Below, in pieces: positions 8,301-17,531 of a stretch of DNA of 64,000 bases (position 1 is the first letter of the stretch; each line of letters opens with the position of its first letter). The notes under the pieces are model-generated. The model saw nothing but the letters and a program-made list of their open reading frames with translations, made no database searches and was not told where the DNA came from. The DNA is from Bradyrhizobium sp. B124 (GTDB lineage Bacteria > Pseudomonadota > Alphaproteobacteria > Rhizobiales > Xanthobacteraceae): assembly GCF_038967635.1 (NCBI RefSeq), contig NZ_CP152413.1, forward strand, positions 7,630,001-7,694,000. Direction: 5' to 3'. A program made the position numbers and the translations under genes.

Positions 8301-9956
8301 ATGACCGAGCGTAGCCAAGCTCAGAGAACCTGGCGAAATCCGCTGTTCGTGTGGGACAGCGGACAGGAAGTGGAACAGCTTCCGACCGCCTCTTTTGTCA
8401 GCCATCAGGAGATCTGGGATACAACCCGGGCCTCAAGCACGAAGCTGTTTCCGGTCGGGCGGCTCCGCTACTACCATAAATGGGCGGGCCATGGCGAAAG
8501 CCTCTGGCGGCGCCATCGCTACTGGCCGACCCGCCGCCGGGTACTGCGTATTCGCGGCGAGTACAACGAGAAGAGCCTGCGCCGAGAAAAGACGATTGTC
8601 GACAAGCGTCCCATCTGGTGGGTCATGGGGCTGATCGCGTTGGCACTTATTCCCCTCATCACGCCGGCCAGTCTCGAGAACACGCTGCTCACGGCAGGCG
8701 TTACGTTCGGGATCTACGCTGCCATCAACCTATGTTGGATGCTGGTCATCGGGACCGCGAGCATCTTCTCGCTGGCCACCTACGCGATCGTCGGAACCGC
8801 GGCGTTTGTCACCGCATACTCGTCGGCGACGCTCGGACTACCATGGTGGGCGCTGCCGCCGCTCGGCGCGGTAGTCGGCTTGATCTTTGGAGGCATTATC
8901 GCGCTGCCGGCGACCAGGCTTGACGGGTTCTACTATGCTTTGCTGACGCTCGGGCTCAATGAGCTATGCCGCGTCTACTTCGTCACGTCTAAGGAATTCG
9001 GCTCGGCCACGGGCGGACTCTATGGTGCTGCCACCTATATACCCCAGGACTGGTCCTCCTCGGGCCAGCTGCAGCTTGCCTATTATGCATGCTTTACGCT
9101 GATGTTGCTTGCGCTGCTCCTCTACCGCTTCGTCAACGGACGGCGATTGGGGCGGATCTTGCGGATGGCGCCGGAGAAGCGAGAGGCGTTCGCGGAGGCC
9201 ACCGGCGTCAACTACCGCCAGGCGCGTGTCCGGGTGTTTTTGATCTCGTCCATTGCGCTGGGCTTTGTCGGAGGATTCTATTCCGCAAACTACGGCGGTG
9301 TGGCCTTCTCAATCTTCAGTTTCGATACTGTATTGCTCGGACTTGCCATGCTCGTGATCGGGGGCGTCGGACGGTCTGAAGGCGCGGTGGTCGGCACCCT
9401 GATCGTGGTCTTTTTTGATAAAGTCCTGATCACGCTGGGGCCGATGCGCCTGATTATCATCGGGCTGATCATGCTGTTTGTTGTGCTCTATCTTCGCAAC
9501 GGCCTGTTCGGCATCAAGCAGCAGTTCCGCAGCTGGAGAAACAAGAAGAAGAGCGAACGCCGCTCTACCCGCGCGGAAAAGGGCGGGGAAATGCTGCCCG
9601 AGGAAGCGACTGAAGCCAGCAGCGTGGATGACGTCTACCGTCGCCGCTATGACAAGATGCAACGAGAATTTCTCAAGAGGCTCCTGACGCCCGAAGTGAT
9701 TGATGAGCATCGACGCGCGCCGCAGGGGCAGCATAGCGAGGCATTGGAGCGGCTACTGATCTACTTCAGGAATCAGCCGCAGCCGGACAAATACGCGATC
9801 ACCGCGCTTCAATCGATCGAGGGCTACCGCATAGTCGCGCTTTCAGGCCATCGGGGTGTCGCGCCCCGCGTGGTCGAGGACAAGATCTACAGGTCACCCT
9901 CTGAAGCCTATCACGGTGTGTTTCTACGCCGGGTCCAAGATCTTCTCGAATCCTAG
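8301..9956 (+). CDS. ABC transporter permease (LivM/UrtC type) fused to a dimethylformamidase small-subunit-like domain
   Basis: A 551-residue protein, much longer than the roughly 300-350 residues of LivM permeases. Residues 1 to about 107 are an unusual basic, aromatic-rich soluble extension. About 108-410 is the membrane permease (FSLATYAIVGTAAF, ALPATRLDGFYYALLTLGLNEL). Residues 431-551 are homologous end to end to the separate small protein at 12364-12726 (REFLKRLLTPEVIDEHR, LLIYF, YRIVALSGHRGV, AVF/GVFxRxVQDLLE). An in-frame ATG at 9591, after AAAGGGCGGGGAA, could also yield a free 121-residue copy. The fused domain precedes the large amidase subunit, suggesting a transporter-tethered enzyme (inference). 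Confidence 0.9.
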   Translation: MTERSQAQRTWRNPLFVWDSGQEVEQLPTASFVSHQEIWDTTRASSTKLFPVGRLRYYHKWAGHGESLWRRHRYWPTRRRVLRIRGEYNEKSLRREKTIVDKRPIWWVMGLIALALIPLITPASLENTLLTAGVTFGIYAAINLCWMLVIGTASIFSLATYAIVGTAAFVTAYSSATLGLPWWALPPLGAVVGLIFGGIIALPATRLDGFYYALLTLGLNELCRVYFVTSKEFGSATGGLYGAATYIPQDWSSSGQLQLAYYACFTLMLLALLLYRFVNGRRLGRILRMAPEKREAFAEATGVNYRQARVRVFLISSIALGFVGGFYSANYGGVAFSIFSFDTVLLGLAMLVIGGVGRSEGAVVGTLIVVFFDKVLITLGPMRLIIIGLIMLFVVLYLRNGLFGIKQQFRSWRNKKKSERRSTRAEKGGEMLPEEATEASSVDDVYRRRYDKMQREFLKRLLTPEVIDEHRRAPQGQHSEALERLLIYFRNQPQPDKYAITALQSIEGYRIVALSGHRGVAPRVVEDKIYRSPSEAYHGVFLRRVQDLLES

Positions 9957-10003
9957 GCCGCGAGTTGAGACGCGGAACATAGATGTGAGTGGGGAGTCAC
10001 TAG

Positions 10004-12337
10004 ATGGCGCAAGTTAAGCTCTTTGGCTATTCGGACAAGATTTCGGTCAAGCCGGGAGATGTCATCCAATTTCATGTCAATGCCGACGGGACAGATGTCG
10101 CGGAGGCGCAGCTGGTGCGCCTGATCCACGGTGACCAACATCCGGCAGGTCCAGGATTCGTGGAAGAGGAGATCGACTGTTCCGTCAACGGAGATTGGCG
10201 CGTCGAGAAGCAATACACGCAAGTGGGTTCTTTTCTCGAGGTCGCGGACCCAGAGCGGCGGTTGGCTCTCGAGGGCAGCCTCACGGTATTTGCGTTCATC
10301 CATCCGCTATGGCCCCAAGTTGGCATGCGGCAGTGCTTGATCGGACGTTGGGACAACGACAAAAACCGTGGCTTTGGCCTCGGCATCAAGCAGAACGGGC
10401 TCTTGGAGTTCTGGGTAGGTGAGGGTGACGAAGTCGATTACCTGGAGGCCGAGGTGCCGCTCCAGGCTAACATGTGGTACTTCGTGGCGGCGAGCTTGGA
10501 CGCGAAAACCGGTCGCGCCACGCTTTATCAAGAGGGCGTGGTCAATCGCTATAACAGCGTTCTCGGCAAGGTCGCCCCTCTTGATCTCAGATCGCATGTC
10601 TCGGAACTCTTCCGCTTCCGTCCCAAGCATTTGGCGGACACGCCGTTCTTGATGGCGGGGTCGCGGGACTGGCACGAGAAGCGGGGGCATTTCGTCTCTC
10701 AACTTTACTGCGGAAAAATCGACCGACCCGGATTGTTTGATCGTGTGCTGGGCCGCGATGAGCTCGATCTCATCCGAAGCGGGTACGTTGCGCCATCCAA
10801 AGGCATGGTGGCTTATTGGGACACGACCCATGGGTACACCGATCAAGGAGTCGGCGATGTCGTGACCGACGTCGGTCCGTTCAAGTTGCACGCCAAGGGT
10901 TACAATCGGCCAGTTCGTGGGCAGACCGGGTGGAACTGGAGCGGACGCAACGACTGCTTCCGACTGGCACCGAATGAATACGGCGGGGTCGAATTCCACT
11001 CCGATGCCCTCATCGATTGCAATTGGAAGGTTACCAAGGCACTGAAGCTGCCCGATGAGCTGCGCAGCGGCGCTTACGCCATGCGTTTGCGCGCGGGCCC
11101 GGGCACCGGCTTGGGAGAGGAATATATCCCCTTCTTTGTTCGCCCGAAAGTGCCGACCGGTCGCATTGCCTTCCTCGTGCCTACGGCAAGTTATTTAGCC
11201 TACGCCAATGAGCATTTGAGCTTCGATGCGCCGATCGTTCAGGGCATGACGGGGATGACCCCGATCCTGACCGACATCGATGTCGAGATGTACAAGAACC
11301 CCGAGTTCGGGCACGGTTGCTATGATTCATGGGCCGACGGCCAAGGGGTTTGCTACAGCTCCTATCGTCGTCCAGTGGTCAACATGCGGCCGAAGTACCG
11401 CATTTCGAGCATGGACATCACCTGGCAGTATCCTGCCGATCTGTCAGTGATCGCCTGGCTTGAACACCATAAATACGACTACGACGTCTTGACTGATGAA
11501 GATCTCGATCTCGAAGGCGTTGCAGCGCTCAAGCCATACCGCTGCGTGATCAGCGGGACGCATCCGGAATATTACTCCGAGCGGATGATGGATGCGACCG
11601 AGGATTACATCGAGGACGGCGGCCGTTACATCTACCTCGGAGCCAATGGATACTACTGCAATGTGGCCATCCGCGAGGATGAGCCTTGGGTGCTCGAGTG
11701 CCGCAAGTTCGGTGACACGTGGAAGGCGTGGGAGGCGCGCCCTGGTGAGCACTACATGGCGACCACGGGGCAGAAAGGTGGACCGTGGAAATGCCTGGGC
11801 CGGCCACCTCAGAAGATCATGGGTGTTGGCTTTGTGTCGGAGGGTTTTGGCAGGAGCGAACCGTTTTTCCGCATGCCGGATAGTTATGAACCGACACTGT
11901 CTTGGATAACTGAAGGTATCGAGGGCGAGATCATTGGCGATTTCGGCCTTGCCTATAATGGAGCTGCCGGCGTCGAGTTGGACCGCTACGATCTGACGCT
12001 CGGTACGCCGCCGAACGCCAAGGTAATTGCTTCGTCTGGCGGCCATACCGACAACTACATTACACACGTGCAGGTTCAATTGCATCAGCATCCGGGGATC
12101 ACCGGCAGCTACGATTATCGTGTGCGTGGGGACATCACCTACTTCGCCACTCCCAATGATGGCGCGGTCTTGTCCTGCAGTTCGATCGCTTTCGGCCAGG
12201 CGCTGCCGGTAAATGGTTTCGAGAACAACGTTTCTCGGCTTCTGGCCAATGTCGTCAACGCCTTCGTCAAACCTGGGCCGCTGCCGGACACAGCACCCGT
12301 GGAAGCCGTGCCAAAGCCCGAGTCTGTTGCTTCGTAA
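10004..12337 (+). CDS. N,N-dimethylformamidase-like large (beta) subunit, copy 1
   Basis: A 777-residue protein matching the dimethylformamidase large subunit (about 760 residues in Paracoccus). An N-terminal beta-rich part with a LamG/ConA-like domain (about 60-310, including GRWDNDKNRGFGLGI and AYWDTTHGY) is followed by the C-terminal catalytic domain (about 340-770: EEYIPFFVRP, SYLAYANE, VCYSSYRRP, SGTHPEYYSERM). The known enzyme uses mononuclear iron held by two Tyr and a Glu. Candidates here are Tyr397 or 400, Tyr440 or 451, and Glu522, not aligned formally. It hydrolyses an N-alkyl formamide to formate and amine, if function is conserved. It follows the permease carrying the fused small subunit. 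Confidence 0.85.
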   Translation: MAQVKLFGYSDKISVKPGDVIQFHVNADGTDVAEAQLVRLIHGDQHPAGPGFVEEEIDCSVNGDWRVEKQYTQVGSFLEVADPERRLALEGSLTVFAFIHPLWPQVGMRQCLIGRWDNDKNRGFGLGIKQNGLLEFWVGEGDEVDYLEAEVPLQANMWYFVAASLDAKTGRATLYQEGVVNRYNSVLGKVAPLDLRSHVSELFRFRPKHLADTPFLMAGSRDWHEKRGHFVSQLYCGKIDRPGLFDRVLGRDELDLIRSGYVAPSKGMVAYWDTTHGYTDQGVGDVVTDVGPFKLHAKGYNRPVRGQTGWNWSGRNDCFRLAPNEYGGVEFHSDALIDCNWKVTKALKLPDELRSGAYAMRLRAGPGTGLGEEYIPFFVRPKVPTGRIAFLVPTASYLAYANEHLSFDAPIVQGMTGMTPILTDIDVEMYKNPEFGHGCYDSWADGQGVCYSSYRRPVVNMRPKYRISSMDITWQYPADLSVIAWLEHHKYDYDVLTDEDLDLEGVAALKPYRCVISGTHPEYYSERMMDATEDYIEDGGRYIYLGANGYYCNVAIREDEPWVLECRKFGDTWKAWEARPGEHYMATTGQKGGPWKCLGRPPQKIMGVGFVSEGFGRSEPFFRMPDSYEPTLSWITEGIEGEIIGDFGLAYNGAAGVELDRYDLTLGTPPNAKVIASSGGHTDNYITHVQVQLHQHPGITGSYDYRVRGDITYFATPNDGAVLSCSSIAFGQALPVNGFENNVSRLLANVVNAFVKPGPLPDTAPVEAVPKPESVAS

Positions 12338-12363
12338 GTTGCGGGATACTGACAAGGAGACAG

Positions 12364-12726
12364 ATGATGCAGGACGCGGCGCAAGTTGACGACAGGGACG
12401 AAGTCTTCAGGCGTGTATTCGAGACAAGGCAGCGAGAGTTCCTGCGAACGCTCGTCACGCCAGAAGTGATCGAAGAGCATCGTCTCTCTCCGTTGGGACA
12501 GCACACCGAGCCTCTGGATCGGTTGCTCGTCTATTTCAACCGCCGGCCATTAGCTCAGCGGTACGCGATCGTAACTGTCCGACCATTCGAGGCCTATCGG
12601 GTCGTGATCCTTTCAGGACAGCGAGGCGTGCCGCCGAAGGAGGTGGACGAGAAGATCTACACGTCTCACACGGAAGCGCAGCACGCAGTCTTCATGCGCA
12701 ACGTGCAGGACTTGCTGGAGGCCTGA
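12364..12726 (+). CDS. N,N-dimethylformamidase-like small (alpha) subunit
   Basis: A 120-residue, mainly helical-looking protein encoded between two large-subunit genes. Its size and C-terminal pattern (YAIVTVRPFEAYRVV, then HAVFMRNVQDLLEA) agree with the roughly 130-residue small subunit of dimethylformamidase. It is closely similar over its full length to residues 431-551 of the permease encoded at 8301. A small subunit packs on the large catalytic subunit in the characterised enzyme. It begins 26 bases after the first large subunit and is followed by the second, so each large subunit has its own partner immediately upstream. Confidence 0.75.
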   Translation: MMQDAAQVDDRDEVFRRVFETRQREFLRTLVTPEVIEEHRLSPLGQHTEPLDRLLVYFNRRPLAQRYAIVTVRPFEAYRVVILSGQRGVPPKEVDEKIYTSHTEAQHAVFMRNVQDLLEA

Positions 12727-12794
12727 CGTATGAGTTTCGCGTTCAGTCGATCCTGTTCCGCCGAACTGAAGCCGGAAAATTTTGGAGTTCGTAA

Positions 12795-15116
12795 ATGACC
12801 AAGCCTAAGCTCTTCGGCTATTCGGACAAGCTGTCGGTAAAGCCGGGTGACCTTCTCCAATTCTACGTCAATGGCGAAGGCACAGACCGCGCCGAAGCAA
12901 AGTTGGTGCGGCTGATCCATGGCGATCAACATCCGTCCGGGCCAGGATTCATGGAGGAAGAGATCGATTGTCACGCCAACGGGACGTGGCAGGTCGAAAG
13001 GCAGTACACACAGCTCGGCTCATTCCTGCAAGTGGCGGATAGCTCGAGCCGCTTGGCTCTGGAGGGTAGCCTGACGGTTTTTGCCTTCATCTGCCCGACG
13101 CGACCACAACTTGAATGCCGTCAAACCCTGATTGGCCGATGGGACAACAGGGAGGGCTGCGGGTTCTACCTCGGCATCTCCCAGAATGGCCGGCTTGAGT
13201 TCACAGTAGGACAGGGTGCCGAGGTTGATCGCCTGGAGGCTGATGTCCCTATGCAGGCCAACACCTGGTACTTCGTCGCGGCGGCTTTCGAAGCCAAGAC
13301 AGGTCGGGCGAGCTTGTTCCAGGAAGGCGTACTCAATCGCTACAATAGCCTTTTGAGCAGGGTGGCGCTGGTCCAGCACAGCGCTCATGTCTCTGCAACC
13401 TTTCGATCACGACAGAAGAATCTCCCAGCCACTCCGTTTTTGATCGGGGGCGCGCACGATTGGCAGGACGGCCGGGGGCAGTTCGTCTCGCAACTCTATT
13501 GTGGTAAAATCGATCGACCTGGCCTTTTCGACCGCGCGCTGTCCCGCGAGGAATCGGAGCAGATCGGATTTGGCCAAAAGCCATCCCCGCAGGGGTTGGT
13601 GGCCTATTGGGATACAGCCGCAGGTTACACCGACGCGGGGATCGGGGATGTCGTCACCGACATAGGGCCGTTTAGGCTGCATGCCGAGGGACACAATCGA
13701 CCGGTCCGCGGTCAAACAGGCTGGAATTGGAGCGGCCGCAATGACTCCTTTCGCCTGGCGCCACAGGAATATGGCGGCATCGAATTCCATGCCGATGCGC
13801 TGACGGACTGCGACTGGAAAGTGACGAAGGCGGTCAAGCTGCCTCAGACTTTGCGAAGCGGAGCCTACGCCATCCGCTTGCGGGCAGGTGAGGGGACTGG
13901 CCTCGGTGAAGAATATATCCCGTTCTTCGTCCGTCCTACCAAGCCGACCAGCCGGATAGCGTTTTTGTTTCCGACTGCAAGCTATATCGCTTACGCCAAT
14001 GAACGGCAGAGCTTCGAAGCGCCGATCACCCAGCCGGTCACAGGCATGCCGGCCATCTTGTCTGATATCGATATTGAGCTTGGTAAGCGCGATGAGTTGG
14101 GTCTTTCAGCCTGCGATCACTGGGCCGACGGTCAGGGCGTCTGCTACAGCTCCTACCATCGTCCGATCGTCAATATGCGGCCGAAATACCGTTCCTCCAG
14201 CGCGAATGTTGCTTGGCAATTTCCGGCTGATCTGTCGGTCATCGCCTGGCTCGAACACCGGGGCTACGACTACGACGTGCTGACCGACGAGGATTTGGAA
14301 CGCGAAGGTATCGAGGCGCTCAAGCCGTATACCTGCATCATCAGTGGCACTCATCCGGAGTATTATTCCGAACGGATGCTCGATGCGACGGAAGACTATA
14401 TCGCTGGCGGTGGGCGCTACATATATCTGGGCGGCAACGGTTTCCATTGGAGTGTAGCGTTCCGCCCAGACGAGCCATGGGTTGTTGAGTGCCGCAAATT
14501 CGGGCCAGCATGGAAGACTTGGGATGCGCGTCCCGGCGAATATTACATGGCCAGCAATGGCCAAAAAGGTGGTGCATGGCGTGCACAGGGACGGCCGGCA
14601 CAAAAGGTCGTGGGTGTTGGCTTCATCTCAGAAGGTTACGGAAAAAGTCAATTCTACCGACGGATGCCTGACAGCTATCACCGTACAGTGTCCTGGCTGA
14701 CCAAGGGTATTGAGGGAGAGATCATCGGAGACTTCGGTCTGGCCTATGGTGGCGCTGCCGGTGTCGCTCTTGATCGCTGCGATCCCAGCCTTGGCACGCC
14801 ACCCCATGTAAAGCTTATCGCCTCCTCTGGCGGTCACACGGACAGCTATCTCGTAAACCCGGAGGTCATCCACTATGCCTTCGAAGGCCTGTCGGGATCT
14901 TACGATTACCGAGTCCGCGCCGATATGGCTTTCTTCACGGCTCCCAATCATGGTGCAGTCTTCTCAGCAGGCTCTGTTGCGTTTGGGCAGGCTCTGCCGG
15001 TCAAGAGCTTCGACAACAACGTATCCCGGCTTCTGGCGAACGTCGTTGAAGCGTTCGTAAAGCCCGGCGCGCTGCCAGGATCATGGTGGATTAGCGAGGA
15101 GAAGCAGTGGCGATAA
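12795..15116 (+). CDS. N,N-dimethylformamidase-like large (beta) subunit, copy 2
   Basis: A 773-residue paralogue of the large subunit at 10004, similar throughout (LFGYSDKLSVKPGD, GRWDNREGCGFYLGI, EEYIPFFVRP, SYIAYANE, VCYSSYHRP, SGTHPEYYSERM). The putative Glu ligand of HPEYY and the SYxAYANE tyrosines are kept. At the place where copy 1 has Cys-Tyr-Asp before WADGQ, this copy has Ala-Cys-Asp, so one candidate ligand Tyr is absent, which could mean altered activity if that Tyr is a true ligand. It is preceded by the free small subunit, 68 bases away. Two paralogues in one operon suggest two substrates or a hetero-oligomer. Confidence 0.84.
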   Translation: MTKPKLFGYSDKLSVKPGDLLQFYVNGEGTDRAEAKLVRLIHGDQHPSGPGFMEEEIDCHANGTWQVERQYTQLGSFLQVADSSSRLALEGSLTVFAFICPTRPQLECRQTLIGRWDNREGCGFYLGISQNGRLEFTVGQGAEVDRLEADVPMQANTWYFVAAAFEAKTGRASLFQEGVLNRYNSLLSRVALVQHSAHVSATFRSRQKNLPATPFLIGGAHDWQDGRGQFVSQLYCGKIDRPGLFDRALSREESEQIGFGQKPSPQGLVAYWDTAAGYTDAGIGDVVTDIGPFRLHAEGHNRPVRGQTGWNWSGRNDSFRLAPQEYGGIEFHADALTDCDWKVTKAVKLPQTLRSGAYAIRLRAGEGTGLGEEYIPFFVRPTKPTSRIAFLFPTASYIAYANERQSFEAPITQPVTGMPAILSDIDIELGKRDELGLSACDHWADGQGVCYSSYHRPIVNMRPKYRSSSANVAWQFPADLSVIAWLEHRGYDYDVLTDEDLEREGIEALKPYTCIISGTHPEYYSERMLDATEDYIAGGGRYIYLGGNGFHWSVAFRPDEPWVVECRKFGPAWKTWDARPGEYYMASNGQKGGAWRAQGRPAQKVVGVGFISEGYGKSQFYRRMPDSYHRTVSWLTKGIEGEIIGDFGLAYGGAAGVALDRCDPSLGTPPHVKLIASSGGHTDSYLVNPEVIHYAFEGLSGSYDYRVRADMAFFTAPNHGAVFSAGSVAFGQALPVKSFDNNVSRLLANVVEAFVKPGALPGSWWISEEKQWR

Positions 15117-15183
15117 AGGGCTGTCGCTAAGCACAAAAACGCTTTAGACGTCGTATCCTGCAAAGATTGCCGGAGACGTTGAG

Positions 15184-15852
15184 TTGAGCAAAGTCAAACA
15201 AGCGAATCAGAAGCGCCGGAGTAAGTCCAGGAGATCTCACGCTCCGGAGCAGATTGCTCCTCCCCTTGATACGGCCGTCGCAAAGCCGCCTATCGATGAG
15301 AGAATGGGCGCCGCTATGCGGCGAGCCCGGCTGGAGCGCGGGCTTACGCTCAGCGATGTTGGTTCGGCGGCTGGCATTTCGGTCCCGATGATCAGTCGTT
15401 TTGAGAATGGTCAGTCGACCGCCAGCCTCGCGCTGCTTGAGCGGATCTGCGCTGCGTTGGGAACGGACCTGTCGACCTTGTTTAGGGAGGTGGAGCAACC
15501 AACGGGCGAGGCTCAACTTATCAAAGCCGCTGACCAGATGGAGGTTGTCCGCTCAGGTACCAAGCACGGGCACACCTATCGGCTATTATCGTATCACAAA
15601 GGCCCGCGGAAAGCCTTTGAACCGTTCCTTATCAACATGGACAAGGAAAGCGAGAGCTATCCTCGATTCCAACATCCTGGAACGGAATTCATTTACATGC
15701 TGAGCGGCCGTATGCAGTACCGATTTGGCGACAGAACCTTTCTCGTTGAACCCGGTGACGCATTCACCTTTTCGGGCGGCGTTCTTCATGGTCCCGAAAA
15801 GCTTTTGGATGATCAGATCCAGTTCATCACAATCATCATATACGCGGAATAG
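15184..15852 (+). CDS. XRE-family regulator with C-terminal cupin sensor domain
   Basis: A 222-residue regulator. After a basic, disordered tail, residues about 40-95 form an XRE helix-turn-helix (MRRARLERGLTLSDVG, SVPMISRFENGQSTASL). The C-terminal half is a cupin barrel (HPGTEFIYMLSGRMQYRFGD, VEPGDAFTF, HGPEKL) that would sense a small molecule. It starts with TTG, with GGAG about ten bases upstream. It sits at the end of the amidase operon on the same strand, after a 67-base gap, and is the likely regulator of that operon. It is a paralogue of the regulator at 49888, which precedes the second glx set. Confidence 0.85.
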   Translation: MSKVKQANQKRRSKSRRSHAPEQIAPPLDTAVAKPPIDERMGAAMRRARLERGLTLSDVGSAAGISVPMISRFENGQSTASLALLERICAALGTDLSTLFREVEQPTGEAQLIKAADQMEVVRSGTKHGHTYRLLSYHKGPRKAFEPFLINMDKESESYPRFQHPGTEFIYMLSGRMQYRFGDRTFLVEPGDAFTFSGGVLHGPEKLLDDQIQFITIIIYAE

Positions 15853-15981
15853 CCGGTGGCTCGCAACATCAGCTCGGCTGAACGATCAGTTCACGGGCGA
15901 CATGGCCTACCAGCTGAGCCGGGTCTGTGCCATTGCTTGATGTGCTTTCCGGCCGAGCAGTTGTCGTGGTCGTGATAGACG

Positions 15982-16170
15982 TTGCGGCGAGATGGCGGCC
16001 CATATCGACACGTGGTCGAAACCGTCGTTCAGATCAATAAGCTCAATCCAGAACTTGTGCGTGGGGCAATAGACAGCCTCATCATAAGGGACGGCTATAA
16101 AGCTGTCGCCGCAAAAGCTCTCGATTGCGCAATTCTTGGGTTGGAGGCTGGGGTTTTGGCAAATCCCTAA
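15982..16170 (+). CDS. Small unrecognised reading frame
   Basis: A 62-residue reading frame with a TTG start, ending four bases into the convergent coiled-coil gene. I recognise no family. It is included because the composition (VVQINKLNPELVRGAIDSLI, then GYKAVAAKALDCAILGL) is protein-like, and because the roughly 310 bases between the regulator and the defence-like operon hold nothing else. It may be a fragment of an older gene. Confidence 0.25.
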   Translation: MRRDGGPYRHVVETVVQINKLNPELVRGAIDSLIIRDGYKAVAAKALDCAILGLEAGVLANP

Positions 16171-17531
16171 TTGTGGCGGTTGAGTGGTAGTTCTCGATAC
16201 GATCTTTCGGCAATCTCCGCTTGGTGGCTTACACCCGGATCTGAGACGATCTTCAGAGGGAATTGACCGACCGGCCTTGCGAATTCCATCGCAACATTTC
16301 CGCCTGCTTTAGCTACCAACGCCTTCAATCGATCGAACTCGCCGCACCAGATCGTCTCCATGTCGCGGTCACGAATCTCATCGCGAATTTCGGCCGAGCT
16401 GCCGATACCCACGGCCCGCACCTGCAGGAGATCCGATCTCGATCCGCCCAAGAGCTCTACTCCGTAGCCAGGATTGGCTGCCTTGCGCAGCACGATCTGG
16501 CCGTTATCGACCCAGGCGGTCGCCATTCCTTCGGACACCTCGTAGCCCAGGCTGGCAAGACCCTCCAGCACGGCACGCCTGCGCTCCTCGGCGGCCATCG
16601 CCTTGAATTCCTCCTCGATGAGAAAATCTGCGCGCTTGACGAGTTCTTGGCCGTTGCTGGCCGACGGCGAGGAAAGGGTCTCCTCAATTTCGCTGCGCAG
16701 CGAGGCCGCTTCCGTTGACTTCATCACAGACAGTTCGGCGCGTCGTTGCCGAAGCTCGTTGGCTAGTCGCGCCCGGGCGCGGCCATCCTTCACGGCCGCT
16801 GCCAAGTCCAACAGAAGGCTATCCGCGACAAGCGATCTTCGAGCCGGGGATTCTGCCTCCAGGAGTGCGACACGGCCCGAGAACGGGGACGAATCGATGC
16901 CAAGCCCGCGTAGCTCGCCAAGGACGGCATCGACGCGCGCCAGGGCCGGATCCTCCATTTCCTGATGTTGTCGCGAAAGCCATTCTTGCAGCGTCTCACG
17001 GCGTTCGCCGGCGCCAAGCCGGTCGGCAAGCGCGCGTTGGCGATCCGTCGAGGTATCGAGCGCCTGAGAAGGAACTAGCAGGAACGCCCTTGCCATAGTG
17101 GCTTCCAAGCGCTCGGAAGATCCGGTCGAGCCACTGAGCTCGCTTCGAATGTCGGCAGGAATCTCGACTTTCAGCGCTTGCAGTCTCTGCAGCAGCGCCT
17201 CGGCTGCCGCTTTCGAGCGCCTCAAATCACGCTTCGAGCGTGCCGCTATTTCGGCAGCCCTTTCGACGCGGCGCTCGGAATCCACTTGAAGGAAGCCGAT
17301 CTCGGCTGCAACCTGCTTCTGTAGTTCGACGAAACGATCGGCGTTGAGCAGGCGTTGAAGCTCGTCTCGCCGGGCTATGACCTTTTCGATGTCCTTCTGC
17401 TCAATCGTACCGTTGCGTCTGCCGGCTGTGGTCCAGCTTTCGATCGCGGCGTCGAGCCGCGCCAGGTTGCGATGACAGATGGCGATGATCTCGGCTCGGG
17501 TAACGATCCTGAATGCTTTGGGCCCGCTCAT
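16167..17531 (-). CDS. Coiled-coil protein of the defence-like operon
   Basis: A 454-residue, highly charged protein with long helical, Ala/Glu/Arg-rich heptad-like stretches (for example DSERRVERAAEIAARSKRDL and AMAAEERRRAVLEGLASLG) and a more globular C-terminus containing GYGVELLGGSRSDLLQVRAVG. No enzymatic motif is visible and I do not recognise the family. The start is the ATG overlapping the stop of the helicase gene (ATGA); the longer in-frame extension to 17720 lies inside that gene. It is the last gene of the four-gene operon, so it likely has a structural or adaptor role with the helicase (inference). Confidence 0.8.
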   Translation of the reverse strand: MSGPKAFRIVTRAEIIAICHRNLARLDAAIESWTTAGRRNGTIEQKDIEKVIARRDELQRLLNADRFVELQKQVAAEIGFLQVDSERRVERAAEIAARSKRDLRRSKAAAEALLQRLQALKVEIPADIRSELSGSTGSSERLEATMARAFLLVPSQALDTSTDRQRALADRLGAGERRETLQEWLSRQHQEMEDPALARVDAVLGELRGLGIDSSPFSGRVALLEAESPARRSLVADSLLLDLAAAVKDGRARARLANELRQRRAELSVMKSTEAASLRSEIEETLSSPSASNGQELVKRADFLIEEEFKAMAAEERRRAVLEGLASLGYEVSEGMATAWVDNGQIVLRKAANPGYGVELLGGSRSDLLQVRAVGIGSSAEIRDEIRDRDMETIWCGEFDRLKALVAKAGGNVAMEFARPVGQFPLKIVSDPGVSHQAEIAERSYRELPLNRHN

